This document shows positions 1 to 9,087 of a DNA stretch of 64,000 bases, in pieces (the stretch's first letter is position 1; every line of letters starts with the position of its first letter). The notes below the pieces were generated by a model. It did no database searches. It was not told where the DNA came from and was given only the letters and a program-made list of their open reading frames with translations. The DNA comes from Muribaculaceae bacterium (GTDB lineage: Bacteria > Bacteroidota > Bacteroidia > Bacteroidales > Muribaculaceae). Location: the NCBI GenBank assembly GCA_017473615.1, contig JAFUKL010000025.1, forward strand, positions 20,603-84,602. Reading direction: 5' to 3'. The position numbers and the translations under genes were made by a program.

Positions 1-1185
1 TATCCTGATGGTGATAAGCGTGCAGCGAAAATCACATTTACCGCAGAGTTGCTCAATTCTCTTGGAAATGGTTCCTATTCTATAGGAATTAAGGTGGGCG
101 ACAATAAGGGTAAGTATCGTACGGCTACATTTAATCTTGAAGTCAGTGATGACGCTGTTAAGACAACGCAAGTGGCTGATGCCGACGTGTGGGCTACAAG
201 AGCTGTTCTTACTGCAACATTGGCAAAGGAAAATGCTACAGGAATCGGAGTGGAATACCGTACAGGCAGTGGCGATTGGAATAAGATTTATGTTGAGACC
301 GAAGCTGCCCGAAGTACATCTTTCACAGTAGAACTTACAGAACTTACACCCGGAACGAAATATGAATATCGTGCATTTGCCGATAATGACGGTGACGGTA
401 ATCCGTTCACCTCGGGAACTATATATACCTTTACAACTGAAACAGCATCTCAATTGCCTAATTCGGGATTTGAGGATTGGTGTCAGCCGGCCAAGGTGGT
501 GTTGCCTGCTGCAACCGAAGGAACGTTGTATTGGGATAGCGGTAATCACGGTTCTGCCACACTTGGAAAGAATATCACCAATAAAGATGAATCGGTGAAG
601 AACAGCGGAAACTATTCGGCTAAGCTGCAGTCTCAATTTGTAGGGCTTGGTGTGATTGGAAAGTTTGCTGCAGGAAATATCTTTACCGGTAAATATCTTG
701 CTACCGATGGAACCGATGGCGTATTGGGATTCGGCAGAAGTTCGTTTACGTCTCGTCCTAAATCGCTTTCCGGTTATGTGAAATATAATCCTTCGGCAGT
801 GGATAATATAACCAATGATGCCAAGGCTAACGGTTGCGTTGAAGGTGCGAACGATAAGGGACACATCTATGTGGCTCTGCTTACCGATTATACCGAGACT
901 TACAGCGACAACACATACCCGATGATTATCAAAACCAAGACGTCTGATCGCAGATTGTTTGACAAGAACGGAAGTAATGTGATAGCTTACGGTGAATGGA
1001 CAAGCCAAGAGGCTACAAGCAGCGATAATACGATGACGCCGTTTGAAATTCAACTCACCTATAAGCGTACCGATGTTAAGCCTTCGGCTATCCTTGTAGT
1101 TTGCTCGGCAAGTTATTGGGGCGACTATTTCTCAGGTGGTGAAGGCAGTGTGATGTATATAGATGATTTCACGTTGAATTATTAA
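1..1185 (+). CDS. PCMD-domain surface protein, 5' end outside window
   Basis: The frame is open from base 1, so the gene starts upstream of the window. The visible 394 codons hold a fibronectin-like segment (strands ending near GTKYEYRAFADND) followed by a C-terminal putative carbohydrate metabolism domain (PCMD, PF13201) beginning at NSGFEDW. Its landmarks (GLGVIGKFAAGNIFTG, LGFGRSSFTSRP, YIDDFTLNY) recur in the lipoprotein at 2851-4443, so the two are paralogs. PCMD proteins are Bacteroidota surface proteins of unproven function; the name reflects a predicted carbohydrate-binding fold. The stop codon overlaps the next start (taATG), so the genes are translationally coupled. The signal peptide or lipobox is not visible. 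Family call is good; substrate is unknown. Confidence 0.8.
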   Translation, partial: YPDGDKRAAKITFTAELLNSLGNGSYSIGIKVGDNKGKYRTATFNLEVSDDAVKTTQVADADVWATRAVLTATLAKENATGIGVEYRTGSGDWNKIYVETEAARSTSFTVELTELTPGTKYEYRAFADNDGDGNPFTSGTIYTFTTETASQLPNSGFEDWCQPAKVVLPAATEGTLYWDSGNHGSATLGKNITNKDESVKNSGNYSAKLQSQFVGLGVIGKFAAGNIFTGKYLATDGTDGVLGFGRSSFTSRPKSLSGYVKYNPSAVDNITNDAKANGCVEGANDKGHIYVALLTDYTETYSDNTYPMIIKTKTSDRRLFDKNGSNVIAYGEWTSQEATSSDNTMTPFEIQLTYKRTDVKPSAILVVCSASYWGDYFSGGEGSVMYIDDFTLNY

Positions 1186-1919
1186 TGAAAAAAAGGAACG
1201 TAATACTGATGTTTTTCTTTGTGATGGGGGTGCTTGCATCCTCATCACAGGAAAAATTCAAGCGCAATCTTGAATCGGTCAATTTCATTCCTAAAGGGCA
1301 ATGGATAACCGGTGTGAGTGTGAGTTACAGCCAGTCCAATCAAGATAATTACCAGTTTCTGATAATAGAGGGTATGGACGGTGATATTTACTCGTTCAAG
1401 GTAAGCCCCACGTTGATGTATGCTTTCAAGGATAACCTTGCCATAGGTGGAAAATTCGGTTATTCAAGGTCTCGCAGCAATTTGGATAATGCCACTATAG
1501 TAATAGATTCGGAAACCGATTATACTGCCGATAACTTCTATATGATTACTCAGGACTATTCGGCTATGGGGGTATTGCGCAATTATTTCAGTTTCGGACG
1601 TTCCAAGCGTTTTGGTATGTTTGGCGAGATGCAGCTTGAACTCGGTTTAGGGCAGTCGAAGCTGCGTAATGGTACGGGTGAAGACTTTACCGGTACTTTT
1701 CAGGATCATTTTTCGCTAAATGTGGGTATTGCTCCCGGATTGGTTATGTTCTTGAACAATTACTCTGCAATAGAGGTGAATGTGGGTGTGCTGGGATTCT
1801 CCTATAAGCATACCAAACAAAAGACCGACCAAGTGTATGTGTCAAGTTACAGTTCTACCAATGCGAATTTTAAAATAAATATATTTTCCATATCATTCGG
1901 TGTGTTGTTCTATTTGTAA
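1185..1919 (+). CDS. outer-membrane beta-barrel protein
   Basis: A 244-residue protein with an N-terminal signal peptide (MKKRNVILMFFFVMGVLASSS) and alternating amphipathic strands ending in an aromatic terminus (FGVLFYL), as expected of an outer-membrane barrel. It shares the pattern FIPKGQW-TG--VSYSQ with the next gene (FVPKGQWVIGATASYGE), so the two are tandem paralogs. The ATG overlaps the previous stop by one base. No enzyme motif is visible. It may form or anchor a surface complex with the flanking PCMD proteins; that is inference from gene order only. Confidence 0.7.
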   Translation: MKKRNVILMFFFVMGVLASSSQEKFKRNLESVNFIPKGQWITGVSVSYSQSNQDNYQFLIIEGMDGDIYSFKVSPTLMYAFKDNLAIGGKFGYSRSRSNLDNATIVIDSETDYTADNFYMITQDYSAMGVLRNYFSFGRSKRFGMFGEMQLELGLGQSKLRNGTGEDFTGTFQDHFSLNVGIAPGLVMFLNNYSAIEVNVGVLGFSYKHTKQKTDQVYVSSYSSTNANFKINIFSISFGVLFYL

Positions 1920-1931
1920 CTGATTTAGAGT

Positions 1932-2837
1932 ATGCTTAGGAAGATAATATTTGTTTTGTTGGTGTCAATCCTAATTCCGGCTGCGGCATCGGAGGCGGAT
2001 AGTCTTGCGGTGATACCGGAAACCAAGAGGGTGGTGGCAGGCGACAGCATTGTGTCGATGATTGTTCCTCATGCACCTATAGTCGTAAAAGATTCGATAA
2101 ATGACCATAGCCGTGTGATAGTGGGCAAGGATACAATAAGTGTGATATTGCCCGGAAAGAATTACAGCCGTTTTGACCGAGGTTTACTTAATTATCTGTT
2201 TGTTCCCAAGGGGCAGTGGGTGATAGGAGCTACGGCTTCTTATGGGGAATTTGATGCTGAGGATGTGCGCGTACTGTCTTTTATGAAAGATTTTGATTTT
2301 AAAGGAAAATCGATGTCGGTAAAACCGTATGCGGCTTATTTTTATCGCAGTAATCAATGTGTGGGTCTGAAATTGGGTTTTTCCCGCGATATATTTAAAC
2401 TTGGCAGTTTGAGTGTAGACTTTGATGATGATATAAACTTTACGTTGAAAGATGTGGAGTATTCTTCGGAGAACTATGCGGCTGCACTTTTTTACCGCTT
2501 TTATGTAGGACTTGACAACAACCGTCGCTTTGCAGTGTTTAATGAGGTTGATTTGGCTGTGTCGGCGGGTTATGGGAAATTCTTGCGCTATTATAATGAA
2601 GAACCACGCGATACGCGTACCAAGTCCACTGAGGTTAATCTGAACTTTTCTCCGGGACTGTGTATTTTTGTGCATGAACATGTGAGTTTCAATATGTCGT
2701 TTGGTGTATTCGGTTTATACTTCAAGAATGAAAAGCAGACCACCAATAGTGTGGAAGAGGGAAAACGATTTTCCAGCGGAGCTAATTTCAAGTTTAATAT
2801 TTTCAACTTGAACATGGGTATTGCTGTGCATATATAA
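1932..2837 (+). CDS. outer-membrane beta-barrel protein, paralog of preceding gene
   Basis: A 301-residue protein with a signal peptide (LRKIIFVLLVSILIPAAASEA), then a linker of about 75 residues rich in Val, Asp and Ser that the paralog at 1185-1919 lacks. A barrel-like domain follows, starting at FVPKGQWVIGA and ending FNLNMGIAVHI. It begins 12 nt after the preceding stop, and the next gene begins 13 nt after its stop, so all four genes are probably one operon. The N-terminal extension could reach into the periplasm to contact a partner. Function unknown. Confidence 0.68.
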   Translation: MLRKIIFVLLVSILIPAAASEADSLAVIPETKRVVAGDSIVSMIVPHAPIVVKDSINDHSRVIVGKDTISVILPGKNYSRFDRGLLNYLFVPKGQWVIGATASYGEFDAEDVRVLSFMKDFDFKGKSMSVKPYAAYFYRSNQCVGLKLGFSRDIFKLGSLSVDFDDDINFTLKDVEYSSENYAAALFYRFYVGLDNNRRFAVFNEVDLAVSAGYGKFLRYYNEEPRDTRTKSTEVNLNFSPGLCIFVHEHVSFNMSFGVFGLYFKNEKQTTNSVEEGKRFSSGANFKFNIFNLNMGIAVHI

Positions 2838-2850
2838 TAATGGGCTGATT

Positions 2851-4443
2851 ATGAAGAAAGTGATACTGCGTTATATTTCCTGTGTTGCAGCAGCTGTTGC
2901 TATTGCTATGGTGATGACAGGTTGCTTGAAGAATGATATACCTTATCCTACAGTAAAGGCTGCTTTCCTGTCGATGGCGGCTGAGGGGGAGGTTTCAGGA
3001 GCGGTAATCGATGAGTCGGTTCGTAACGTAACTTTAAATCTTGGAGAAACCGTTGATTTGACCAATGTGAAGATTCTCACCTATGAAGTGACTGAAGGAG
3101 CTAACCTGTCACATGTGATAACCAACGGCATAAATCTTACAGAACCGTTCAGTGTGGTGCTTACGCTGTATCAAGAATACTTTTGGACTATTACAGCCAA
3201 TCAGATTATAGAACGCCATTTTACCGTAGAAGGTCAAGTGGGGGAAAGTATTATCGATGTACCCGGGAAGCGTGCCATTGCTTATGTGACAAAGAATGCG
3301 GGTGTGTCGGAGGTGAAAATCACATCGTTGAAATTGGGACCGGCAGGTATTACGACGATGACACCTGATTATATAGGTAAAACAGTGAATTTTGCCGGTG
3401 GCTCTATAGATGTAGATGTGACATACCACGGTAAAACTGAGAAATGGAAACTCTATGTAGAAACCGCCGATGCCGATGTATCTATAACGTCAGCCGATGC
3501 TTGGACCAATGTGATATGGGCGTATGGCTCGGCTGAAGAAGGCAAGTTGAACGGTTTTGAGTACAGAAAGGCAGGAACCGAGACGTGGGAAAAAGTACCT
3601 GAGACGTGGATTACGGTTAATGGAGGTACTTTTACTGCGTGTATACGCCATTTGGCAGCCAATACTGTTTATGAGGTGCGAGCGTTCAGCGGAGATGCTT
3701 ATACTTCGGCGGTGGAATTGACTACAGGCGGATTCTATGAAATTCCCAATGCGTCTTTTGATAACTGGTGGAAAGACGGTAAAGTGTGGTGTCCTTGGAC
3801 TGAGGGCGATACTCCTTATTGGGGTACGGGAAACAAGGGTGCGACAACACTTGGAGACAGCAATACATTTCCGTCATCGGATACATGGGACGGCGGTCCC
3901 GGATTCAGTGCCGAATTAGATACGAAATTCGTGGGTATAGCTACCGTGGGTAAATTGGCGGCAGGAAATATGTTCTCAGGCGATTATGTCAAGACCGATG
4001 GCACTAATGGTATACTTGATTTCGGGCGGGAATGCCATGAACGTCCTACTCGTCTCAAAGGGTATTGGAAATATAAGAGTGTACCGATAAGTCATTCTTC
4101 TTCGGATGATTACAAGTATATGATAGGGCAGCCTGACACAGCTAACATTTATGTGGCATTGACCGATTGGACTGCACCATATCAGATTAGGACAAATCCT
4201 AAAAACAGACAATTGTTTGACAAAAATGCCGATTATGTAATTGCTTATGGGGGAATACAGTCGGGAGAGACTATCCCTGCATGGACCGAATTCACTATAG
4301 AATTGGAATATAGGGATACGCATAGAGTTCCTAAGTATATTCTTATCGTGAGTTCGGCGAGCAAATACGGTGATTTCTTCACAGGAGGTTCGGGTAGTAC
4401 GTTGTTTATCGACAACTTCAGTCTTGAATGGGATTATGAATGA
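2851..4443 (+). CDS. PCMD-domain lipoprotein
   Basis: The start is taken at ATG 2851 because it gives a clean lipoprotein signal (MKKVILRYISC...MVMTGC, lipobox Cys near residue 28); the upstream in-frame ATG at 2821 lies inside the previous gene. The mature protein has an N-terminal region of Ig-like strands (about 30-290), including a stretch like the DUF4493-type modules often linked to PCMD. A C-terminal PCMD domain runs from IPNASFDNWW to the end (IDNFSLEWDYE). It parallels the truncated protein at 1-1185. Predicted to sit on the outer membrane. Downstream, a weak -7-like TAACTTTA precedes the next gene, which is therefore likely separate. Confidence 0.78.
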   Translation: MKKVILRYISCVAAAVAIAMVMTGCLKNDIPYPTVKAAFLSMAAEGEVSGAVIDESVRNVTLNLGETVDLTNVKILTYEVTEGANLSHVITNGINLTEPFSVVLTLYQEYFWTITANQIIERHFTVEGQVGESIIDVPGKRAIAYVTKNAGVSEVKITSLKLGPAGITTMTPDYIGKTVNFAGGSIDVDVTYHGKTEKWKLYVETADADVSITSADAWTNVIWAYGSAEEGKLNGFEYRKAGTETWEKVPETWITVNGGTFTACIRHLAANTVYEVRAFSGDAYTSAVELTTGGFYEIPNASFDNWWKDGKVWCPWTEGDTPYWGTGNKGATTLGDSNTFPSSDTWDGGPGFSAELDTKFVGIATVGKLAAGNMFSGDYVKTDGTNGILDFGRECHERPTRLKGYWKYKSVPISHSSSDDYKYMIGQPDTANIYVALTDWTAPYQIRTNPKNRQLFDKNADYVIAYGGIQSGETIPAWTEFTIELEYRDTHRVPKYILIVSSASKYGDFFTGGSGSTLFIDNFSLEWDYE

Positions 4444-4551
4444 TATTTTGTGGAGAATTGCAGCAGAATTGTACGAATTTTATTAACTTTAGCGCAGAAA
4501 ATTAAAACAATAACTTATTACCAATTATAGTTTAATAACTAACACACAATT

Positions 4552-6798
4552 ATGTTTACAAAGAACCGGTTCTGTGCAGTGCTGAGGACATTGATGTGTA
4601 CAGCTCTGTTTAGTGTTGCTTTTGCAGGTCATGCAGAAGTGGATATGTATGATATTGCCGATATGGGTTATTTACGCAGCCCAATGGAGGCAAAGAGCGG
4701 CATTGTACTGACGAATAATTATTTTTCGGAAATATATTTGCTGAAAGACGGCAAACTCTCGACAATGGTTAGCGGTCGGGGTTGCGGAATCTATACCAAG
4801 ATGAGCAAGGATAAGACGCTTGTAGGTTTCAAAAGTATAAATGATGAGGATATGCAAGCACCGGCTGTCTTGAATGTACTCACCGGCAAGGTTACCCTTC
4901 TTGAGGAATACAGCCGGCAGTGCGGGCAGGTGTCATTCAGTGATGACGGTACTATGGCTTATACCGTAGGAAATAACCTTATTATCAGGAAAGGGGAAGA
5001 ACGCAATAGCTATGACTTGGGCTTTTATACCAATATTGCCAATATTTCGCCTGATGGTACGCAAGTGGCATATAGTAATATCGATGGAAGAATGTTTATA
5101 ATAAATCTGTTGTCAGGAAAGAGTGAACAGATTGATGTGCCGGGCGGATATGATGGAGTATGGTCGCCGGATGGCAAGAAATTGGCAGTGCAGACAGCTC
5201 AAGGTACGTTTTCCGTTTTAGACAGGAGTGATGATAAAATTTACAATATAGGTAAAGGTGTGTCGGTGTCATGGGCAAATAATTCCAATGAATTGGTCTA
5301 TACTACGATAGAGGGCATAAACGAAATGCAAGTAACGGGTAGCAGTATCAGAAAAGTGAATTTTGACGGAACTAATTCGGTTGCATTGATTGCTTCATCG
5401 GAAGATATGCCTACCGATGCCGTGATAACATCCGACAATAAACTGCTTATACCGTATTCGACAGGAACAAAAAGGGGCTTGATGATGCGTACATTGCCGG
5501 TTGCTGCTATAACTCCGCATTCTGTTACATCGGTATCAGATCAATCACTGTTTTCTATAAGTGAAGAGTCTTTTGGAGAGCGTTTGGATGACATTTGCGA
5601 TTCTCCTGTTGCCGTACGCAATGAAATAGAGCCAAAGGCTTTTCAGCAGAAAATAGGAGCACTCGATATACCATATTTGAGCCAAATCTATGATGTGCCG
5701 GCTGTGAATGGCTGTACAAAGTGGGGATATGTGGCATGTGCGCCTACTTCGGCTTGTATGTTCCTCGGGTATTACGGTCTTCTTGATCCTGTTGCATTGG
5801 CTTCTCGTTATTCGGGGAAAGGTATTACATACTATGCTTACCATGTGGGAAGTGTATATACCAATCAGGCAGGAACAAAAACTTTCAGTGCAACGGCTTC
5901 GGGTAACGGATGCAGTAGTATCCCGGGTGCGTATGGTTATATGTGGAATACGGCATCACCTCAATCTCATATCGAGAACTTCATGAAACTTAATGGATGT
6001 ACTTCAGCCGGTAAAACGTATGATGGCGGTACGGCATGGTCTAAATTTCAATCGGAGGCTACCGCCGGACGTCCATATATAATATGTGTAAAATTAGGTT
6101 CTAATGGTCACGTCATTCTGGGATTCGCCACTAATTGCAAATACCGATCTGCAACCGGATTCTCTGAACAGACAGGTTCTTTTGTGTGTCATGACCCTTA
6201 TGGCGATTATAACGATTCCTATTGGGCTGACGGCGACGGACAGCATTCAACTTATGATTGGGTAGGCTATAATAACGGACAAGGTAATATAGGCGTGTAT
6301 TATTGGAGTGTGTATGCTATACCATCTACAACTCCGGTAGAACCGGGTGAACCAAAATTGGAGGTGGATAAGAAAAATATTACATTGACCGGAGTGTATA
6401 AATCTTCTGATGTAATTTATACTGATGTGAAGGTTACCGGAGAACTGTTGTCTAATAGTATCAATGTAACAAGTTATACACAAGCAGTCAAAGTATCAAA
6501 ATTATCGGATTGGAACGATGTTACCGGAGGAACAATTCGCTTAACGCTGAACACAAATTTCAGACAAGGAGTTGGCACTTATACTAACTATGTTGCAGTT
6601 GTGAGTGGTGAACATAGAGTGGAAATAGGAACCACTGTTAATTTGACTGAAAACGGTACAAATGCGATCGATAATGTAAGTATAGATGAAAATGTTTCTG
6701 TTGAATACTATAATTTACAAGGGGTGCGTGTGATAAATCCTGAAAAAGGTATATATATCAAACGCCAAGATGGAAAGGCTACAAAAGTCGTGCTTTGA
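4552..6798 (+). CDS. secreted beta-propeller / C39-like cysteine peptidase with T9SS tail
   Basis: 748 residues. A signal peptide (to about residue 27) precedes a TolB/PD40-like propeller (about 40-320; repeats such as YSNIDG and VWSPDGKKLAVQ). A papain-like C39_2-type peptidase domain spans about 365-585. Its likely catalytic residues are Cys396 in CAPTSACMFLGYYG, His520 in GHVILGF and Asp548 in CHDPYGD. A linker with Ig-like strands leads to a T9SS sorting tail ending IKRQDGKATKVVL, which nearly matches the tails of the genes at 30173 and 41276. This points to export across the outer membrane and surface attachment. The propeller-peptidase fusion is unusual; the propeller may present the substrate. 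The A-rich leader before the ATG is typical of Bacteroidota. Confidence 0.78.
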   Translation: MFTKNRFCAVLRTLMCTALFSVAFAGHAEVDMYDIADMGYLRSPMEAKSGIVLTNNYFSEIYLLKDGKLSTMVSGRGCGIYTKMSKDKTLVGFKSINDEDMQAPAVLNVLTGKVTLLEEYSRQCGQVSFSDDGTMAYTVGNNLIIRKGEERNSYDLGFYTNIANISPDGTQVAYSNIDGRMFIINLLSGKSEQIDVPGGYDGVWSPDGKKLAVQTAQGTFSVLDRSDDKIYNIGKGVSVSWANNSNELVYTTIEGINEMQVTGSSIRKVNFDGTNSVALIASSEDMPTDAVITSDNKLLIPYSTGTKRGLMMRTLPVAAITPHSVTSVSDQSLFSISEESFGERLDDICDSPVAVRNEIEPKAFQQKIGALDIPYLSQIYDVPAVNGCTKWGYVACAPTSACMFLGYYGLLDPVALASRYSGKGITYYAYHVGSVYTNQAGTKTFSATASGNGCSSIPGAYGYMWNTASPQSHIENFMKLNGCTSAGKTYDGGTAWSKFQSEATAGRPYIICVKLGSNGHVILGFATNCKYRSATGFSEQTGSFVCHDPYGDYNDSYWADGDGQHSTYDWVGYNNGQGNIGVYYWSVYAIPSTTPVEPGEPKLEVDKKNITLTGVYKSSDVIYTDVKVTGELLSNSINVTSYTQAVKVSKLSDWNDVTGGTIRLTLNTNFRQGVGTYTNYVAVVSGEHRVEIGTTVNLTENGTNAIDNVSIDENVSVEYYNLQGVRVINPEKGIYIKRQDGKATKVVL

Positions 6799-6843
6799 TG
6801 GGGATTACCCTTATCGATTTCTGAAATACCGATGTATGAAAAA

Positions 6844-6877
6844 GAAGAGGCGCACTGTTAACGGTGCGCCTCTTCTG
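6844..6877 (-). terminator. intrinsic terminator of pckA
   Basis: A perfect 13-bp stem (6844-6856 with 6865-6877) closes an 8-nt loop. On the minus strand it is followed by CTTTTTC, so it mainly ends the leftward pckA transcript. It lies between convergent genes and could also slow rightward transcription from the peptidase gene, though no T-run follows on that side. Confidence 0.85.
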
Positions 6878-6920
6878 ATTGAATTTATATAGTCTTGTTT
6901 TATTATAAATTGCCGGATAA

Positions 6921-8525
6921 TTATAGTTGAGGACCTGCGGCAACAAGAGCCTTACCTGCTTCGTTTGTAGTGTACTTGCTGAAGTTCTTGATGAAACGTC
7001 CTGCAAGATCCTTAGCCTTTTCTTCCCATTGAGCAGCGTCAGCGTAAGTGTCGCGCGGGTCAAGGATATTAGGATCAACTCCCGGAAGAGCAGTAGGCAC
7101 TTCAAATGAGAAGTAAGGGATAGTCTTGGTAGGAGCAGCATTGATGCTACCGTCAAGGATAGCGTCGATGATACCGCGTGTATCCTTGATAGAGATACGC
7201 TTACCTGTACCGTTCCATCCTGTGTTTACCAAGTATGCCTTAGCACCGTTAGCTTCCATCTTCTTCACCAATTCTTCTGCATATTTAGTAGGGTGCAATT
7301 CAAGGAATGCAGCACCGAAGCATGCAGAGAAAGTAGGAGTAGGTTCAGTGATACCGCGTTCAGTACCTGCCAATTTAGCAGTGAAACCACTCAAGAAGTA
7401 ATATTTAGCTTGTTCCGGGTTAAGGATTGAAACCGGAGGAAGTACTCCGAATGCGTCAGCTGAAAGGAAGATAACTTGCTTAGCAGCCGGACCCTTAGAA
7501 ACAGGCTTAACGATGTTTTGAATGTGGTCGATAGGATAAGAAACGCGAGTGTTTTCTGTAACGCTCTTGTCAGCGAAATCGATCTTGCCGTTAGCGTCAA
7601 CTGTTACGTTCTCAAGAAGAGCGTTGCGCTTGATAGCGTTGAAAATATCCGGTTCTGATTCCTTGTCAAGGTTGATAACCTTAGCATAGCAACCGCCTTC
7701 GTAGTTGAATACACCTTCATCGTCCCAACCGTGTTCGTCGTCACCGATAAGTTTACGCTTAGGATCGGTAGAAAGGGTAGTCTTACCTGTTCCAGAAAGA
7801 CCGAAGAAGATAGCTGTACTCTTTTCTTCCATATCGGTGTTAGCTGAGCAGTGCATTGAAGCGATACCTTCAAGTGGCTTGAAGAAGTTCATCATAGAGA
7901 ACATACCCTTCTTCATTTCGCCGCCGTACCAAGTATTGATGATAACTTGTTCCTTAGAAGTAAGGTTGAATACTACTGCTGTTTCAGAGTTTAGACCGAG
8001 TTCCTTGTAGTTTTCAACTTTTGCCTTAGAAGCGTTATATACGATGAAGTCAGGTTCGAATGTTTCAAGTTCTTCAGCTGTAGGGCGGATGAACATGTTG
8101 GTTACGAAGTGAGCTTGCCATGCAACTTCAACGATGAAGCGCACTTTCAAGCATGTAGCTTTGTTTGCTCCGCAGTAACCGTCAACAACGAACAATCTTT
8201 TGTTAGACAATTCTTTCTTTGCAATTTCTTTTAGGGCTGCCCAAGTTTCTTCAGTTACAGGCTTGTTGTCATTCTTGTATTCATCGGTAGTCCACCACAC
8301 TTTGTCTGCGCTGTAAGCGTCCTTAACGATGTATTTGTCCTTAGGAGAACGTCCGGTGTAGATACCGGTCATCACGTTCACTGCTCCAAGTTCAGTTTCC
8401 TGACCTTTTTCGAATCCTTCAAGACCTGCTTTTGTTTCTTCTGCGAAAAGTGTTTCGTAAGAAGGGTTGTGTACAATCTCAGGGGTGCCTTCGATACCGT
8501 ACTTAGTTAAATCAATCTTTGTCAT
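6921..8525 (-). CDS. pckA: phosphoenolpyruvate carboxykinase (ATP)
   Basis: 534 residues, the normal length of the ATP-dependent enzyme that interconverts oxaloacetate and phosphoenolpyruvate in the cytosol. Visible signatures include [18 protein letters not shown] near the N terminus, the kinase loop [11 protein letters not shown], the metal-binding GDDEHGWDD and the substrate segment [14 protein letters not shown]. In Bacteroidales it usually runs toward oxaloacetate, fixing CO2 on the route to succinate and propionate. Single-gene unit: its own -7 box TAAATTTG (8593-8600) lies upstream and a strong hairpin follows. No anomalies. Confidence 0.97.
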   Translation of the reverse strand: MTKIDLTKYGIEGTPEIVHNPSYETLFAEETKAGLEGFEKGQETELGAVNVMTGIYTGRSPKDKYIVKDAYSADKVWWTTDEYKNDNKPVTEETWAALKEIAKKELSNKRLFVVDGYCGANKATCLKVRFIVEVAWQAHFVTNMFIRPTAEELETFEPDFIVYNASKAKVENYKELGLNSETAVVFNLTSKEQVIINTWYGGEMKKGMFSMMNFFKPLEGIASMHCSANTDMEEKSTAIFFGLSGTGKTTLSTDPKRKLIGDDEHGWDDEGVFNYEGGCYAKVINLDKESEPDIFNAIKRNALLENVTVDANGKIDFADKSVTENTRVSYPIDHIQNIVKPVSKGPAAKQVIFLSADAFGVLPPVSILNPEQAKYYFLSGFTAKLAGTERGITEPTPTFSACFGAAFLELHPTKYAEELVKKMEANGAKAYLVNTGWNGTGKRISIKDTRGIIDAILDGSINAAPTKTIPYFSFEVPTALPGVDPNILDPRDTYADAAQWEEKAKDLAGRFIKNFSKYTTNEAGKALVAAGPQL

Positions 8526-8592
8526 TACTTTTTTTGTATAATTAAGAAGTTAATAAATTCTATCCAATAAACGGAATTTCTAAATTCCGGTG

Positions 8593-8600
8593 CAAATTTA
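8593..8600 (-). promoter_or_regulatory. -7 promoter element of pckA
   Basis: TAAATTTG on the minus strand matches the Bacteroidota -7 consensus TAnnTTTG and lies 67 nt upstream of the pckA ATG. No clear TTTG is seen at the -33 spacing. The rest of the 8526-8840 interval is AT-rich and shows no open gene. Confidence 0.6.
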
Positions 8601-8840
8601 GCTGAAATTTTTTGAATCATAATAATATTATGGAAATTTTTCTGCAATTAAAATGTGAAGAATTTATAACAGACCTCAGAAGTGTGTTTAAATTACACAT
8701 TGTCAACTCCTAAATATGCATATTGAGAGAACTTATATGATATATATGTAACGCTATTTAGTGTTCTAATGTTCGGAGTAGACTTGTTATTCCGTTTTTT
8801 TTGCCTTTTTTTGTGGTTTTTGAAAAATGTACCGAAAAAG

Positions 8841-8871
8841 TTTGCGGTTAACGAAAAAATGTGTACCTTTG
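8841..8871 (+). promoter_or_regulatory. promoter of tRNA-Leu
   Basis: TTTG (8841-8844), exactly 19 nt, then TACCTTTG (8864-8871): a textbook match to the primary sigma factor promoter of Bacteroidota. The mature tRNA starts 11 nt after the -7 box. Confidence 0.85.
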
Positions 8872-8881
8872 CAACGCAAAA

Positions 8882-8963
8882 GCCCAGATGGCGGAATCGG
8901 TAGACGCGCTGGTCTCAAACACCAGTGGGGCGACCCATCCCGGTTCGATCCCGGGTCTGGGTA
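8882..8963 (+). tRNA. tRNA-Leu (anticodon CAA)
   Basis: An 82-nt tRNA. The acceptor stem pairs GCCCAGA with TCTGGGT (one G-T pair). The anticodon stem CTGGT/ACCAG encloses loop CTCAAAC with anticodon CAA. A class II variable arm and the T arm CCCGGTTCGATCCCGGG are present. The discriminator is A and no CCA is encoded. Confidence 0.96.
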
Positions 8964-8966
8964 CTG

Positions 8967-9008
8967 AAAGCGGAGGAAGTTGAAAAACTCTCTCCGCTTT
9001 TATTTTTT
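8967..9008 (+). terminator. intrinsic terminator of tRNA-Leu
   Basis: Stem AAAGCGGAG/CTCCGCTTT (8967-8975 with 8992-9000) followed by TATTTTTT. It begins 3 nt after the tRNA, so the tRNA is a single-gene unit. Confidence 0.88.
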
Positions 9009-9023
9009 CCCTCTAATAAAAGA

Positions 9024-9059
9024 ATGAGGCGCATCAACATTCCGATTGATGCACCTCAT
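9024..9059 (-). terminator. terminator of the adhesin operon
   Basis: A 14-bp stem with one mismatch (ATGAGGCGCATCAA / TTGATGCACCTCAT) lies 28 nt past the stop of the leftward gene at 9088. On the minus strand it is followed by a T-rich stretch. Confidence 0.75.
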
Positions 9060-9087
9060 GAGTGTTTACTATATGGTTTTTATCAGG

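Noticed and set aside
2184-2681. A 165-codon minus-strand frame opposite the second barrel gene
   Set aside because: It is fully antisense to a coding gene and its composition is not protein-like.
6779-7156. A minus-strand frame overlapping the end of pckA
   Set aside because: Out of frame with pckA and crossing its terminator; no domain.
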